DNA from: Microbacterium maritypicum
GTDB lineage: Bacteria; Actinomycetota; Actinomycetes; Actinomycetales; Microbacteriaceae
Direction of reading: 5' to 3'
Assembly: GCF_041529975.1 (NCBI RefSeq)
Contig: NZ_CP168030.1
Location: 3,162,001-3,226,000 of the forward strand
DNA: 64,000 nucleotides
Positions 1 to 8,369 of the stretch are shown in pieces. The notes below the pieces were generated by a model. That model searched no databases, had not been told where the DNA came from, and saw nothing but the letters and a program-made list of their open reading frames with translations. The position numbers and the translations under genes were made by a program. How positions within the stretch are numbered: the stretch's first letter is position 1; each line of letters opens with the position of its first letter.

Positions 1-102
1 TCCGATGGTGGCGAGGACGGCGCCGAGGATGATGGCGACGCCGCCCCGGAGGGGGACCGCCCGGTCTGAGGATCCGACCACGACGGGGACGGAAGGTGTC
101 AT
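1..102 (-). CDS. N-terminus of an unidentified, probably membrane-anchored or secreted protein (truncated by window edge)
   Basis: A minus-strand frame opens with ATG at 102 behind a purine-rich ribosome binding site (GGAGGAGAGG) and stays open to the window edge, giving 34 residues. They run from a short polar N-terminus (MTPSVPVVVGSSDRAV) into a hydrophobic stretch (about residues 19-34, GGVAIILGAVLATIG) typical of a signal anchor. It is divergent from the gene starting at 198. The rest of the protein lies outside the window, so I cannot name it. The good ribosome binding site and the hydrophobic segment support a real gene. Confidence 0.55.
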   Translation of the reverse strand, partial: MTPSVPVVVGSSDRAVPLRGGVAIILGAVLATIG

Positions 103-184
103 CACCTCTCCTCCCCCGTCGGGGACACGCGCGGCAGTTGTCCACGGATGCCTCGACAACTCCCCGCGGGCGGCGGCGTCCCTC

Positions 185-190
185 CAGAAT
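185..190 (+). promoter_or_regulatory. Predicted -10 element (CAGAAT), leaderless-type
   Basis: CAGAAT ends 7 nt before the ATG at 198, the same geometry seen at fourteen other starts in the window. It supports 198 rather than an upstream in-frame start at 96. Confidence 0.4.
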
Positions 191-197
191 CGGAGAG

Positions 198-1064
198 ATG
201 CCTCTCACACCGCCGATCCTCACGCGCCTCGACCCGAGTGCACCGCTGCTGTGGCGGGACGAGCACACGCTGCAGCTCGGTGACGACGACGGACTGCGCG
301 TCGAGGCGGATGCCGCCTGGGTGGAGCTCCTACTCAGCCGCCTGCGCACGGGTTTCCGCCGCGGATCGTTCGACGTGATCGCGCACGCCGCCGGGGCCCC
401 GCGCGAGGCGGCGAGGGCTCTGCTCGCGCGCCTGGAACCCGCACTGCTCGATGAGCCGACCGCGCCCCGCACGGCCTGGGTCGAGAGCATCGGCATCGAC
501 GACGGGCGCACCGAACACCGCATTCGGGAGGCGCTCACGGATGAGGGTGTCTCCCTCGTCGATCCCGGGCGACGACCGGGCGTGGGCGTCGTACTCGTGC
601 GAGGCGCCGCGGCGGCTCTGCAATTCGCGCGCCACCTGCGCGAAGACACCCCGCATCTGCCGGTGTCCTTCGAGCCGGGCAGGGTGACCGTCGGGCCGCT
701 CGTGGTCCCCGGCGAATCCGCGTGCCTCGCCTGCCGCGATGCGCACGCCACCGCCCTCGATCCGGCATGGCCACTCCTGCACACTCAGATGATCGACCGC
801 GACCCCGGCCCGATCCGCGCCGCGCAAGTCGCCGAGGCGGGTCGCCTCGCCGCCCTGCTCCTCGCCGGCGACCGAAGCGCTGACGGGCGCGTCGTGCGCG
901 TCAGCGCGGACGGTTCCCGCGTGTGGCGTTCGGTGACATTTCACGAAGAATGCCGGTGCCGCGGCCTGTGGTCCCCATCTCAGCGAGGAACCTCGACGGA
1001 GCACGCTCCCCCCGTCCTGCCGATCTCGACCAGGACAGCGAGAGCGTTCGCGCGGCCCGCGTGA
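198..1064 (+). CDS. TOMM cyclodehydratase/leader-peptide-binding-like protein with a four-cysteine zinc site
   Basis: This 288-residue protein resembles the actinobacterial family annotated as bacteriocin-biosynthesis cyclodehydratase domain or TOMM leader-peptide-binding protein, an E1/ThiF-related fold. A CxxC pair (C176, C179, in PGESACLACR) and a CxC pair (C252, C254, in ECRCRGLW) would form the structural zinc site of these proteins. No YcaO cyclase, precursor peptide or dehydrogenase lies nearby, so an active azole-forming pathway is not indicated. The neighbours are DNA-repair genes, an arrangement I recall from mycobacteria (Rv3196 near uvrD2). The start at 198 is chosen because a -10-like hexamer ends 7 nt upstream. 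The 3' end overlaps the convergent UvrD2-type gene by 164 bp. Family assignment is fairly confident; function is unknown. Confidence 0.75.
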   Translation: MPLTPPILTRLDPSAPLLWRDEHTLQLGDDDGLRVEADAAWVELLLSRLRTGFRRGSFDVIAHAAGAPREAARALLARLEPALLDEPTAPRTAWVESIGIDDGRTEHRIREALTDEGVSLVDPGRRPGVGVVLVRGAAAALQFARHLREDTPHLPVSFEPGRVTVGPLVVPGESACLACRDAHATALDPAWPLLHTQMIDRDPGPIRAAQVAEAGRLAALLLAGDRSADGRVVRVSADGSRVWRSVTFHEECRCRGLWSPSQRGTSTEHAPPVLPISTRTARAFARPA

Positions 1065-2622
1065 CGCCCACGTAGGCCAGACGCCGCTCTTCGTCGACCG
1101 ATTCGAAGGTCGTCGCGTAGGAGATCGGGAGTGAGCCCTCGGCCCAGCCGGCGAGATGCACATGCGGCCATTCCAGGCCCTTCGCCGCGTGCAAGGTCGA
1201 GAGGGTCACCGTCCGCATCGTGGGCTCGTGCTGGTCCTTGGCCCGCGCCATCAGCGCATCGCTGAAGCTGCGCAGGGTCGCGTCCGGTCCGGCTTCCTCG
1301 GCGAGCCGCAGGATGGCGCGCCGCGCCTCCCAGCCGCCGCGCTGCGCCCCACCGGCGGCCGGTGGCTCGTCGGTCAACCCGAGCTCGCGCAGCACCCGTT
1401 GCACCCCGGGCAGGAACCCCTGCTCGGTGGGCGCCACCGCCGCCGCACGCAGCGCCAGGATCGCCTGACGCACCTCCGGCATCGAGAAGAACCGGGTCCC
1501 GCCCAGCACCGTGGTCGCGACGCCCTCGACGGCGAGCGCCTGCTGCAGCATCGCGGACTGCGCGTGCGCACGGTACAGCACGGCGATCTCCGAAGGCGAT
1601 GCTCCGGCCGCGATCTGCGCAGAGATGGCGGCGGCGATGCCTGCGGCCTCTTCGCCCTCGGTGTCATAGGCGGTGACGGTGGGGGCATCCGCGGTGAACT
1701 GCTCTCGCGCCGGCACGAGCTCCAGCGCGCCGGGACGGCCCTGCATCAGCGCGTTCGCGACGGTGAGGATGGGGGGCTGGGAGCGGTAGTTCGTCTCGAG
1801 CCGCACCACCGTGGCATCGGGATGACGTCGTTCGAACTCGAGCAGGAACCGCTGCTCCGCCCCGGCGAAGGAGTAGATGGTCTGGCTGGCGTCGCCGACG
1901 ACGCAGATGTCGTGTCGGTCGCCGAGCCACAGCTCCAGCAGCCTGTTCTGCAGCGGCGAGACGTCTTGGAACTCATCGACCGTGAAGTGACGGTACTGCT
2001 CGTGGACGGATGCCGCGACCCGCGGTTCTGCCTCCAACATGCCCGCGCACGCGAGCAGCACATCCTCGAAGTCGAGTTGACGGCGATCGTCCTTCAGCGT
2101 TTCGTAGCCGCGCATGAGCTCGACCAGCTGACCGGCGTCGACGCCGCTGATCGGACGCCCGAGCGCGGCGTACTGCTCGATCGAGAGCATCGAGACCTTG
2201 CGCCATTCGATCTCGGACGCGATGTCACGAAGGGTGGCCGTGCTCGGGCGGAGCCGCATCGCATCGGCGGCCTGACCCAGCATCCGCACCTTGTTGTCGA
2301 TGATCGAGGGCGCGGGCGAGCCGGCAAGCGTCGGCCAGAAGAAGTTGAGTTGCGCGAGGGCGGTCGCATGGAAGGTCCGAGCCGCGACGCCCTCGACGCC
2401 GAGCGCCCGCAGACGCCCCCGCAGTTCGCCTGCCGCCTTGGCGGTGAAGGTGACGGCCATGACGCGCGACGGCGAGTACGCCCCGGTGTCGACGCCGTGC
2501 GCGATGCGATGCGTGATGACACGCGTCTTCCCGGTACCGGCTCCGGCGAGCACCACGACGGGTCCGCGAAGGACGGATGCTGCAGCCCGCTGCCGCTCGT
2601 CGAGGGCATCGAGTGCGCTCAC
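901..2622 (-). CDS. uvrD2: UvrD2-type superfamily 1A DNA helicase
   Basis: 573 residues. This ATP-dependent 3'-5' DNA helicase is of the UvrD/PcrA family. Walker A (AGAGTGKT) is at residues 26-33, and the DExx box appears as VDEFQDVS in the middle of the protein. Motifs IV-VI follow: VRLETNYRS, STLHAAKGLEW and YVGVTRA. The C-terminus ends soon after motif VI, so the HRDC domain known from mycobacterial UvrD2 is absent. The GTG start at 2622 overlaps the nudC stop as GTGA, indicating translational coupling. The last 164 bp are antisense to the 3' end of the cyclodehydratase-like gene. Helicase identity is certain; the UvrD2 subgroup rests on length and on the nudC neighbour. Confidence 0.93.
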   Translation of the reverse strand: MSALDALDERQRAAASVLRGPVVVLAGAGTGKTRVITHRIAHGVDTGAYSPSRVMAVTFTAKAAGELRGRLRALGVEGVAARTFHATALAQLNFFWPTLAGSPAPSIIDNKVRMLGQAADAMRLRPSTATLRDIASEIEWRKVSMLSIEQYAALGRPISGVDAGQLVELMRGYETLKDDRRQLDFEDVLLACAGMLEAEPRVAASVHEQYRHFTVDEFQDVSPLQNRLLELWLGDRHDICVVGDASQTIYSFAGAEQRFLLEFERRHPDATVVRLETNYRSQPPILTVANALMQGRPGALELVPAREQFTADAPTVTAYDTEGEEAAGIAAAISAQIAAGASPSEIAVLYRAHAQSAMLQQALAVEGVATTVLGGTRFFSMPEVRQAILALRAAAVAPTEQGFLPGVQRVLRELGLTDEPPAAGGAQRGGWEARRAILRLAEEAGPDATLRSFSDALMARAKDQHEPTMRTVTLSTLHAAKGLEWPHVHLAGWAEGSLPISYATTFESVDEERRLAYVGVTRAARTLSLSWSRSAGRGERAPSRFLAEMGTTGRGTGILREMSPNATRGNRPR

Positions 2623-3500
2623 GCGTGTTCCTCGTACCAGTCGACGATCAGTGCACGGGCGATCGACGCGTGACCAGGAAGCCCGACCGGACCGTCTCCC
2701 GCGAGGGCGGAACCGATCTCGGCACGCGTGAACCACCGCACATCGATGATCTCCTCGCCGTCGGCGAGCGCCGTGGACTCCTCATCGACGACGGCGCGGA
2801 ACCCCATCATGAGCGACCGCGGGAACGGCCACGCCTGTGACGAGATGTAGCGCAGCGACGACAGGCGCACGCCGGACTCCTCCTCGATCTCGCGGTGGAC
2901 GGTCGACTCCAGCGACTCCCCCGCCTCGGTGAAGCCGGCGAAGCACGAGTACATGCGGCCGCCCCAGTTCGCGTTGGCGCCGAGGAGCAGGCGTTCCCCG
3001 TCACGGCTCTCGACGGCGACGATCACGGCCGGATCCGTGCGCGGGAAGTGCTCCCGCCCGCACACGAGGCAGCGTCGCGACCATCCGCCGTTGCGCAGCT
3101 CGGTGCCACCACCGCAGGTGGGGCAGAACGGTGCGTCGCGGAGCCACCCGGCGAGCGCGACGGCACCGGTGAGCAGCTCCGTCTCCTGTCCGTCGATGCG
3201 ACCGCCGAGATCGCGCAGCCCGAGCCACACCTCGTCGGGAGCGGTGTCGAGCGCATCGGTCTCCGGCGGGGCGGCGGCGAGGAGCAGCACGGTACCGTCG
3301 GCGTCGCGTCCGAGGAGAGCCCAGGTCGCCTCGACCACGGTCTCGGCGGGCACCCGCAGGAGCGTCGAATCGACGACTCTGACCCGCCCCTCGCGGACGA
3401 CGATCACCCGGGTGGCCGGGTCGCCACGGAGGCGGCCGATGACGTCCGGCTCGTCGCGGAGTTCGGCTGCACGGTCGAGGGACGGGCGCGGAATGGTCAT
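2619..3500 (-). CDS. nudC: NAD(+) diphosphatase / NADH pyrophosphatase NudC
   Basis: 293 residues. NudC hydrolyses NAD(H) to NMN(H) and AMP, and the family also decaps NAD-capped RNA. A zinc ribbon with C126, C129, C144 and C147 precedes the Nudix box, which starts at G189 (GFTEAGE) and ends in REIEEESGV. The NudC signature downstream reads SQAWPFPRS, one change from the usual SQPWPFPxS. The start at 3500 has a GAGGGAG ribosome binding site. The gene is first in a two-gene operon with the UvrD2-type helicase (GTGA overlap). Confidence 0.95.
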   Translation of the reverse strand: MTIPRPSLDRAAELRDEPDVIGRLRGDPATRVIVVREGRVRVVDSTLLRVPAETVVEATWALLGRDADGTVLLLAAAPPETDALDTAPDEVWLGLRDLGGRIDGQETELLTGAVALAGWLRDAPFCPTCGGGTELRNGGWSRRCLVCGREHFPRTDPAVIVAVESRDGERLLLGANANWGGRMYSCFAGFTEAGESLESTVHREIEEESGVRLSSLRYISSQAWPFPRSLMMGFRAVVDEESTALADGEEIIDVRWFTRAEIGSALAGDGPVGLPGHASIARALIVDWYEEHA

Positions 3501-3552
3501 CGACTCCCTCTTTCACGGGCGTGGCGGAGGCGGGACCGCCCCTGAGCCGACC

Positions 3553-3558
3553 TACCCT
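3553..3558 (+). promoter_or_regulatory. Predicted -10 element (TACCCT), leaderless-type
   Basis: TACCCT ends 6 nt before the ATG at 3565. With the TSS expected about 7 nt downstream, the transcript would begin at or next to the start codon. Confidence 0.5.
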
Positions 3559-3564
3559 GGGGGC

Positions 3565-4929
3565 ATGGGACGCTCTCCTTTCACTCTAGCCGCGGCAGTG
3601 ACCGCTGCTCTGCCCGGGGCGGAGGTCACGGGCGCCCGCAGCTTGAGCGCGGACGGCGACGCGCGGTTCGACTCGGCGGTGGCCTCACTTGCCGACGGTC
3701 GTGAGCTCGCGATCCGTGTCGCAGACGATGACGACACCGCGCGTGAGCTCGCTGCCGAGGCACTCGCGTTGCGTGCACTGACCGACGGCGCACGGGCGAT
3801 GCTCCCCTTCCGCGCCCCGGCCTACATCGGGGAGACGCGACTCGGCGACGCCCGCGCCCTCGTGACCGAGCTCCTTCCCGGATTCCAGATCGAGGCCCCG
3901 CTGGTGCCGGCCGGGCGTGGCGCCGCCGAATCCATGGGGTCGTCGATCGCCGCCGTGCACGCCCTTCCGACCTCGGTCGTCCGCGGTTCCGGGCTCGCCA
4001 CTCGCAGCGCCGAGGAGAGCCGCGCGGAACTGGAGCGCCTGATCGACACCGCCGCGGCCACGGGCCGCGTTCCGGCTCGACTCACGGTGCGCTGGCGCGA
4101 TGCCGTCGCCGACGACGAGCTGTGGCGTTTCGAGTCCACCGTCATCCTGGGGGGCGTCCAGGCGACCTCGTTCCTGTTCGAAGACGACCCCGAGCGCGGT
4201 CCCGAAGTGGTCGGACTGGTCGGATGGCATGGACTCTCCGTCGGCGATCCGGCCCTCGATCTCTCCTGGCTCTCGGCAGCCCCGGACGCCGCCGCCGACG
4301 TGCACGCGGCATATGCCCGTTCGGTCGACCGGGCACCCGACAGCGGCCTGGAGGTGCGCGCGCGCCTGCTCGCGGAGCTCGAGTTCGCCCGATGGCTGGT
4401 CCACGGCGATTCGATGCGCCGACCGGACATCGTCGACGATGCCGCCGCCCTGCTGGACGCACTCGCCGAGGGCATCCGCGACGACGACCTGAACGTCGTC
4501 GACTCTCGCGGGGTCGGTGTCGACTCCGCCCTCGATGCCCTCGACCGTGTTCCCCAGGACACCGCCGCAGAGATCGATACATCGATGCACACCGACGCGT
4601 ACAACCCGGAAGAGCTGTGGGCCAACGCCCCCGACGAGTCGGACCCGGCGCAGACCGAGACCGCGCCCCACGAAGCACTCCCGGGCACCGCGACCGGCCG
4701 TCGCGCCGACGAGAGCGCGCACCGGGCGGAGATGCTGAACATCGAGACCGAGGACCTCTCCGGTGTCGCGAGCCTTTTCGCCGGCACCAGCGGAGTCGCC
4801 GGAGCACGCGAGGACTCGCACCCCCTCGCCCCGCGCGAGGACACGGATGACGACGCGGACGATTCCGACGAGGCTCAGCGCGCCGCGCGCGCGGCACTCC
4901 AGCGATGGAAGAGCTCTTCCTCCGAATAG
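3565..4929 (+). CDS. Phosphotransferase-fold (APH-like) protein with degenerate kinase motifs
   Basis: 454 residues. The first ~330 residues follow the aminoglycoside/macrolide phosphotransferase fold; features include TELLPGFQIE near 101-110 and the GDPALDL turn at 227-233. The catalytic HGDxxxxN loop is replaced by LGGVQATSFLF (195-205), and the metal-binding Asp of the I-D-W motif is Gly (VGW, 219-221). The Lys expected in the N-lobe strand appears as Arg (AIRVAD, about 49-54). A classical kinase activity is therefore doubtful. The C-terminal ~120 residues are acidic, low-complexity and probably disordered. The gene lies between nudC and the AdnAB pair, and its last 55 bp overlap the convergent adnB-like gene. 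I infer a pseudokinase or divergent binding protein; its substrate is unknown. Confidence 0.75.
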   Translation: MGRSPFTLAAAVTAALPGAEVTGARSLSADGDARFDSAVASLADGRELAIRVADDDDTARELAAEALALRALTDGARAMLPFRAPAYIGETRLGDARALVTELLPGFQIEAPLVPAGRGAAESMGSSIAAVHALPTSVVRGSGLATRSAEESRAELERLIDTAAATGRVPARLTVRWRDAVADDELWRFESTVILGGVQATSFLFEDDPERGPEVVGLVGWHGLSVGDPALDLSWLSAAPDAAADVHAAYARSVDRAPDSGLEVRARLLAELEFARWLVHGDSMRRPDIVDDAAALLDALAEGIRDDDLNVVDSRGVGVDSALDALDRVPQDTAAEIDTSMHTDAYNPEELWANAPDESDPAQTETAPHEALPGTATGRRADESAHRAEMLNIETEDLSGVASLFAGTSGVAGAREDSHPLAPREDTDDDADDSDEAQRAARAALQRWKSSSSE

Positions 4930-7900
4930 ACGCGGTCGCCCCGGATGATCAGATCGTCCGCCACGTAGTACAACGCCACGTCGATCTCCTCGAGCGGCAC
5001 CTCGAATCGCCGATGATAGGCCAGGCGGTAGAGCGCGAGCTGCAGCATCCGTTCGTCGCGCTCCTGCGGTGTGCGCGGCGCCCGACCGGTCTTCCAGTCG
5101 ACGATCTCGATGCGGCCGCCGCGGTCGGCGCGCCGGTACACCGCGTCGAGCTTGCAGATCACGATGTGCGCCTCTTCGCGCTCGTGCGAGCCGGGCAGTC
5201 CGGATCCGAGGGCGAAATCGATCTCGATCTCCACGGCGATCGGCTTCAGCCCGCCCCATTCGCTGCGCTCGAACGTCGCCTGCAGGACAGCGAGATCAGC
5301 GGCGTCGGCGGCTGCACCCGACCCTTCGCGTACGGGGTCTGACCCGGTCTCGTCCTCGTCTATCTCCCAGAGCGCCTCGTCGACGCGACTGCCGACTCCG
5401 ACGAGTTCGGACCGCTGCTCCACCCAGGCATGGAACAGGGTGCCGAGCCGCGTCTGCCGATAAGGGCGTTCCGGCATGGGGCGCACGATCGACGACAGCG
5501 TTCCCGAGAAGTCGGTGACATAGTCCTTGAATCGCGAGGCGGGGACGCGCGTCGGGGCCTCGGCATCGGTTCCGCGCTGGCGGGCGGCGCGCTCAGCCAG
5601 CAGCCGTTCGAGCTCGATCGTCGGCTCGGCCGTCCCGGCGCGCATCGCCTCATCGACGGCTGTGGCGGCTGCGGTGACGACCGTCCTCCGCGCTCCCAGC
5701 GGATCGAGTGGCCAGCGGAGCGTGGACCCGGGGCCGTCGTACGGATTGTCGTCCGGGTCCACCGTCTCGATCGGCTCGAGGCCGCGCACCTCGATCGCCT
5801 CGACGAGGAAGGGACTCGGCGTGCGCGGGGCCTTCTGACCGGCCCAGTGCGCACCGCTGAGGAGCAGATCCGTCCGCGCACGGGTGACCGCGACGTACGC
5901 GAGGCGCCGCTCCTCCTGCTGCTGATACGCGCGGTAGGCGTCCTTGAACCTCTTGAGCGCACCTCCGTGCGGATTCGCTTTCGTCGCACCGCCGGAGAGC
6001 GACGCCTGCGCGAGCTTCTGCCGCTTCGCGGGGTCGGCCTCGCCGCCCATGGCCTCGGCGGGGTCCCACTCGAAACGCGGCAACGCGTCCCTGTCGCCGC
6101 GCAGCGCGAACGGCACCACGCCGAACCCGAACCAGCCGGAGGTGTCGGAGACCCGGCTCGGAAGCTCGTCGGCGACCAACCGGACCACCGCGACCGCATC
6201 CCACTCCAGGCCCTTCGACCCGTGGATGGTCAGCAGCTGCACGACACCGGCCTCCGGCGGCTCCGGCCGCGGCATCAGCTCATCCGTGCTCTCGGCCTTG
6301 TCGAGCCAGGCGAGCAGGCTGCCGATGCTCCCGCGCTCGTCGGCGGCGAGGAACGCGCGCACCTCGTCGGCGAAGGCACGCAGCTGCGTGGCCGCGATGC
6401 GTGCAGGCCCCCTGGTCTCGTTGGCCGCGAGCTCTATGTCCAGGCGGAGCTCGAGCTCGATGAGCCGGATCAGCTCCGGGATCGGCTGCGACGAGGCGCG
6501 TCGGAGCCGTTCCAGCATCTCCCCCGCTGCTCTGACCCGCGCCCGCCCGTCGGGGGTGATCGATTCGAGCAACCGGTAGTCGTCGCGCACGGCGCGCACC
6601 ACGTCGACCGCGTCGATGATCGACACCGCCTCGTCCGCGCCGCGGGAGGAGCGCAGCCGCGCGCGCACCTCCTCCGGCAGGGGCGCCATCGCGGTGTCGC
6701 GCTCCGACAGCGTGCGCCCCAGGTCGTACAGGGCCGCCATGTCGGCGACGCCGACGCCGAACCGGGGGCCGGTGAGCAGGCGGATCAGCGCGGACCCCGC
6801 CGTGGGGTCGTGCACGACGCGAAGGGTCGAGACGACGTCGACCACCTCCGGTGTCGCGAGGAGTCCACCGAGGCCGAGGATGCGGTGCGGGATGCCGCGG
6901 CCGGCGAGCGCGACCGCGAAGGTCTGCATGTGCCGCTTGGAACGGAACAGGATCGCGCCGGTGTGGGGTGTCGTCGCGTGACCCGCACCGGCCGCGCGCG
7001 CATCGTGCTCCGTCCGCCGTTCGGCGAACCAGTCCGCGACGGCCGCGGCCTCCTCGTCGACCGTGAACGGGAATCGCACGGCGACGGTGCCTTCCCCCGC
7101 CCCGGGGCGGGGTTCGAGAGGCGGGACATCCAGCCCCGGGCGCTGCAGCGGCTCGAGTACCCGGTTCGCGATGTCGAGGATGCCGCGGTCGTTCCGCCAG
7201 CTCGTCATGAGGCTGTACGTCGTCGCTGTTCCCATTCCCGAGAACGTGCCGGAGAAGGCGTAGAGGTTGTCGGCGCTCGCACCCCGCCAGCCGTAGATCG
7301 ACTGGTGCGGGTCTCCGACCGCCATCACCGCGGAATCGCGGAAGAGCTCGGCGAGGAAGCGCGTCTGGATCACCGAAGTGTCCTGGTACTCGTCGAGGAG
7401 CACGACGCGATGCTGCTCGCGGAGCTCTGCGCGGACATCGGGAGCGGACTCGACGATGTCGTAGGCGCCACTGACCTGATCGGCGAAGTCCAGCACGCCA
7501 CGACGTTCCTTCTCGTCGATGTAGTCACGCACCAGGCGTGCGAGCGTCGGCAGACTGAGCAGGTTGACCGCCGCCTTCTCGACATCGCCGTTGCTTCGAT
7601 ACGGCTCGAACGCGAGGGCCTGCTCCCCCGCGATCCGCTCGGCCAGGGCGAGGTCGACGCGATGATCGAGGGCGTCACCCGCGAGCCGCTGCACTGCGTC
7701 GATGATCGTCCCGAGCGCATAGTCGATGTTCTCCAGCTCGGGCAGATCGCTGCGGAGCACCACTTCCCGCGCGAGCATCCAGGAGGCTGCCTGGCTGAGC
7801 ATCGCGACGTCGGGATCCCGCCCGATCCGTGCCGCATGTTCCCGGACGATGCCGTCGGCGAACGCGTTGTAGGTCGAGACGCGCGGCCGGACCATGAGGT

Positions 7901-8369
7901 CTTCCGCCGATCGGGGCGTCGCCGGATTCCAGCCGGTGCCGTGGTGCGCGGCCAGCTCGTCGAGCACATGCGTGCGCACGAGCTCGCGCTGGCGGCCCGG
8001 CACCGCCTCATCGACACGACGAAGTGCACCGGTCCGCACGATCTCGGGCAGATGCGGCAGGAGTCCCCGGCGTCCGTATTCGTCGATGACCGCGAGCCGG
8101 TGTCCGATCCGTTCAGCGAGCTCGCCCGCCGCCTTCCGCGTGAACGTCAGGCCGAGGATCTCATCTCTGCGCACGTGTCCGTTCGCGACCAGCCACACCA
8201 CGCGCCCCGACATCGTCTCGGTCTTGCCGCTGCCGGCACCGGCCACGACCAGCGCCGGCTCCGGCGGAGCCTCGATCACGCGTTGCTGAGCAGCTGTGGG
8301 CGAGGGCTGGCCGAGCGCGGCGGCGATGTCGGTGGCGGAGAGGCCTTCGCCGCCGTTCCACGCCGTCAT
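4875..8369 (-). CDS. AdnB-like helicase-nuclease subunit (UvrD motor plus RecB-type nuclease)
   Basis: 1164 residues. This is the active-motor-type subunit of an AdnAB-like complex, which unwinds and resects double-strand-break ends for recombination in actinobacteria. Walker A (AGAGSGKT) is at residues 43-50, the DExx box is VVLLDEYQDTS, and motifs V/VI read LTIHGSKGLEW and YVAVTRAR. The C-terminal ~250 residues are a RecB-family nuclease with GTLFHAWVE, then EIVDWKTG and the QLALYR motif. The start ATG at 8369 overlaps the stop of the upstream adnA-like gene (ATGA), so the two subunits are translationally coupled. The name follows the order recalled for mycobacterial Rv3202c-Rv3201c. Its 3' end overlaps the convergent phosphotransferase-like gene. 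Confidence 0.9.
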   Translation of the reverse strand: MTAWNGGEGLSATDIAAALGQPSPTAAQQRVIEAPPEPALVVAGAGSGKTETMSGRVVWLVANGHVRRDEILGLTFTRKAAGELAERIGHRLAVIDEYGRRGLLPHLPEIVRTGALRRVDEAVPGRQRELVRTHVLDELAAHHGTGWNPATPRSAEDLMVRPRVSTYNAFADGIVREHAARIGRDPDVAMLSQAASWMLAREVVLRSDLPELENIDYALGTIIDAVQRLAGDALDHRVDLALAERIAGEQALAFEPYRSNGDVEKAAVNLLSLPTLARLVRDYIDEKERRGVLDFADQVSGAYDIVESAPDVRAELREQHRVVLLDEYQDTSVIQTRFLAELFRDSAVMAVGDPHQSIYGWRGASADNLYAFSGTFSGMGTATTYSLMTSWRNDRGILDIANRVLEPLQRPGLDVPPLEPRPGAGEGTVAVRFPFTVDEEAAAVADWFAERRTEHDARAAGAGHATTPHTGAILFRSKRHMQTFAVALAGRGIPHRILGLGGLLATPEVVDVVSTLRVVHDPTAGSALIRLLTGPRFGVGVADMAALYDLGRTLSERDTAMAPLPEEVRARLRSSRGADEAVSIIDAVDVVRAVRDDYRLLESITPDGRARVRAAGEMLERLRRASSQPIPELIRLIELELRLDIELAANETRGPARIAATQLRAFADEVRAFLAADERGSIGSLLAWLDKAESTDELMPRPEPPEAGVVQLLTIHGSKGLEWDAVAVVRLVADELPSRVSDTSGWFGFGVVPFALRGDRDALPRFEWDPAEAMGGEADPAKRQKLAQASLSGGATKANPHGGALKRFKDAYRAYQQQEERRLAYVAVTRARTDLLLSGAHWAGQKAPRTPSPFLVEAIEVRGLEPIETVDPDDNPYDGPGSTLRWPLDPLGARRTVVTAAATAVDEAMRAGTAEPTIELERLLAERAARQRGTDAEAPTRVPASRFKDYVTDFSGTLSSIVRPMPERPYRQTRLGTLFHAWVEQRSELVGVGSRVDEALWEIDEDETGSDPVREGSGAAADAADLAVLQATFERSEWGGLKPIAVEIEIDFALGSGLPGSHEREEAHIVICKLDAVYRRADRGGRIEIVDWKTGRAPRTPQERDERMLQLALYRLAYHRRFEVPLEEIDVALYYVADDLIIRGDRVYSEEELFHRWSAARAAR

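Noticed and set aside
198..1064. A TOMM/bacteriocin biosynthetic cluster around the cyclodehydratase-like gene
   Set aside because: No YcaO, precursor peptide, dehydrogenase or exporter in the adjacent 20 kb; the neighbours are repair and housekeeping genes.
1156..2673. Long open frame (505 codons) antisense to the UvrD2-type gene
   Set aside because: High-GC antisense frame; its composition is Arg/Gly/His-rich with no motif, while the opposite strand has all helicase motifs.
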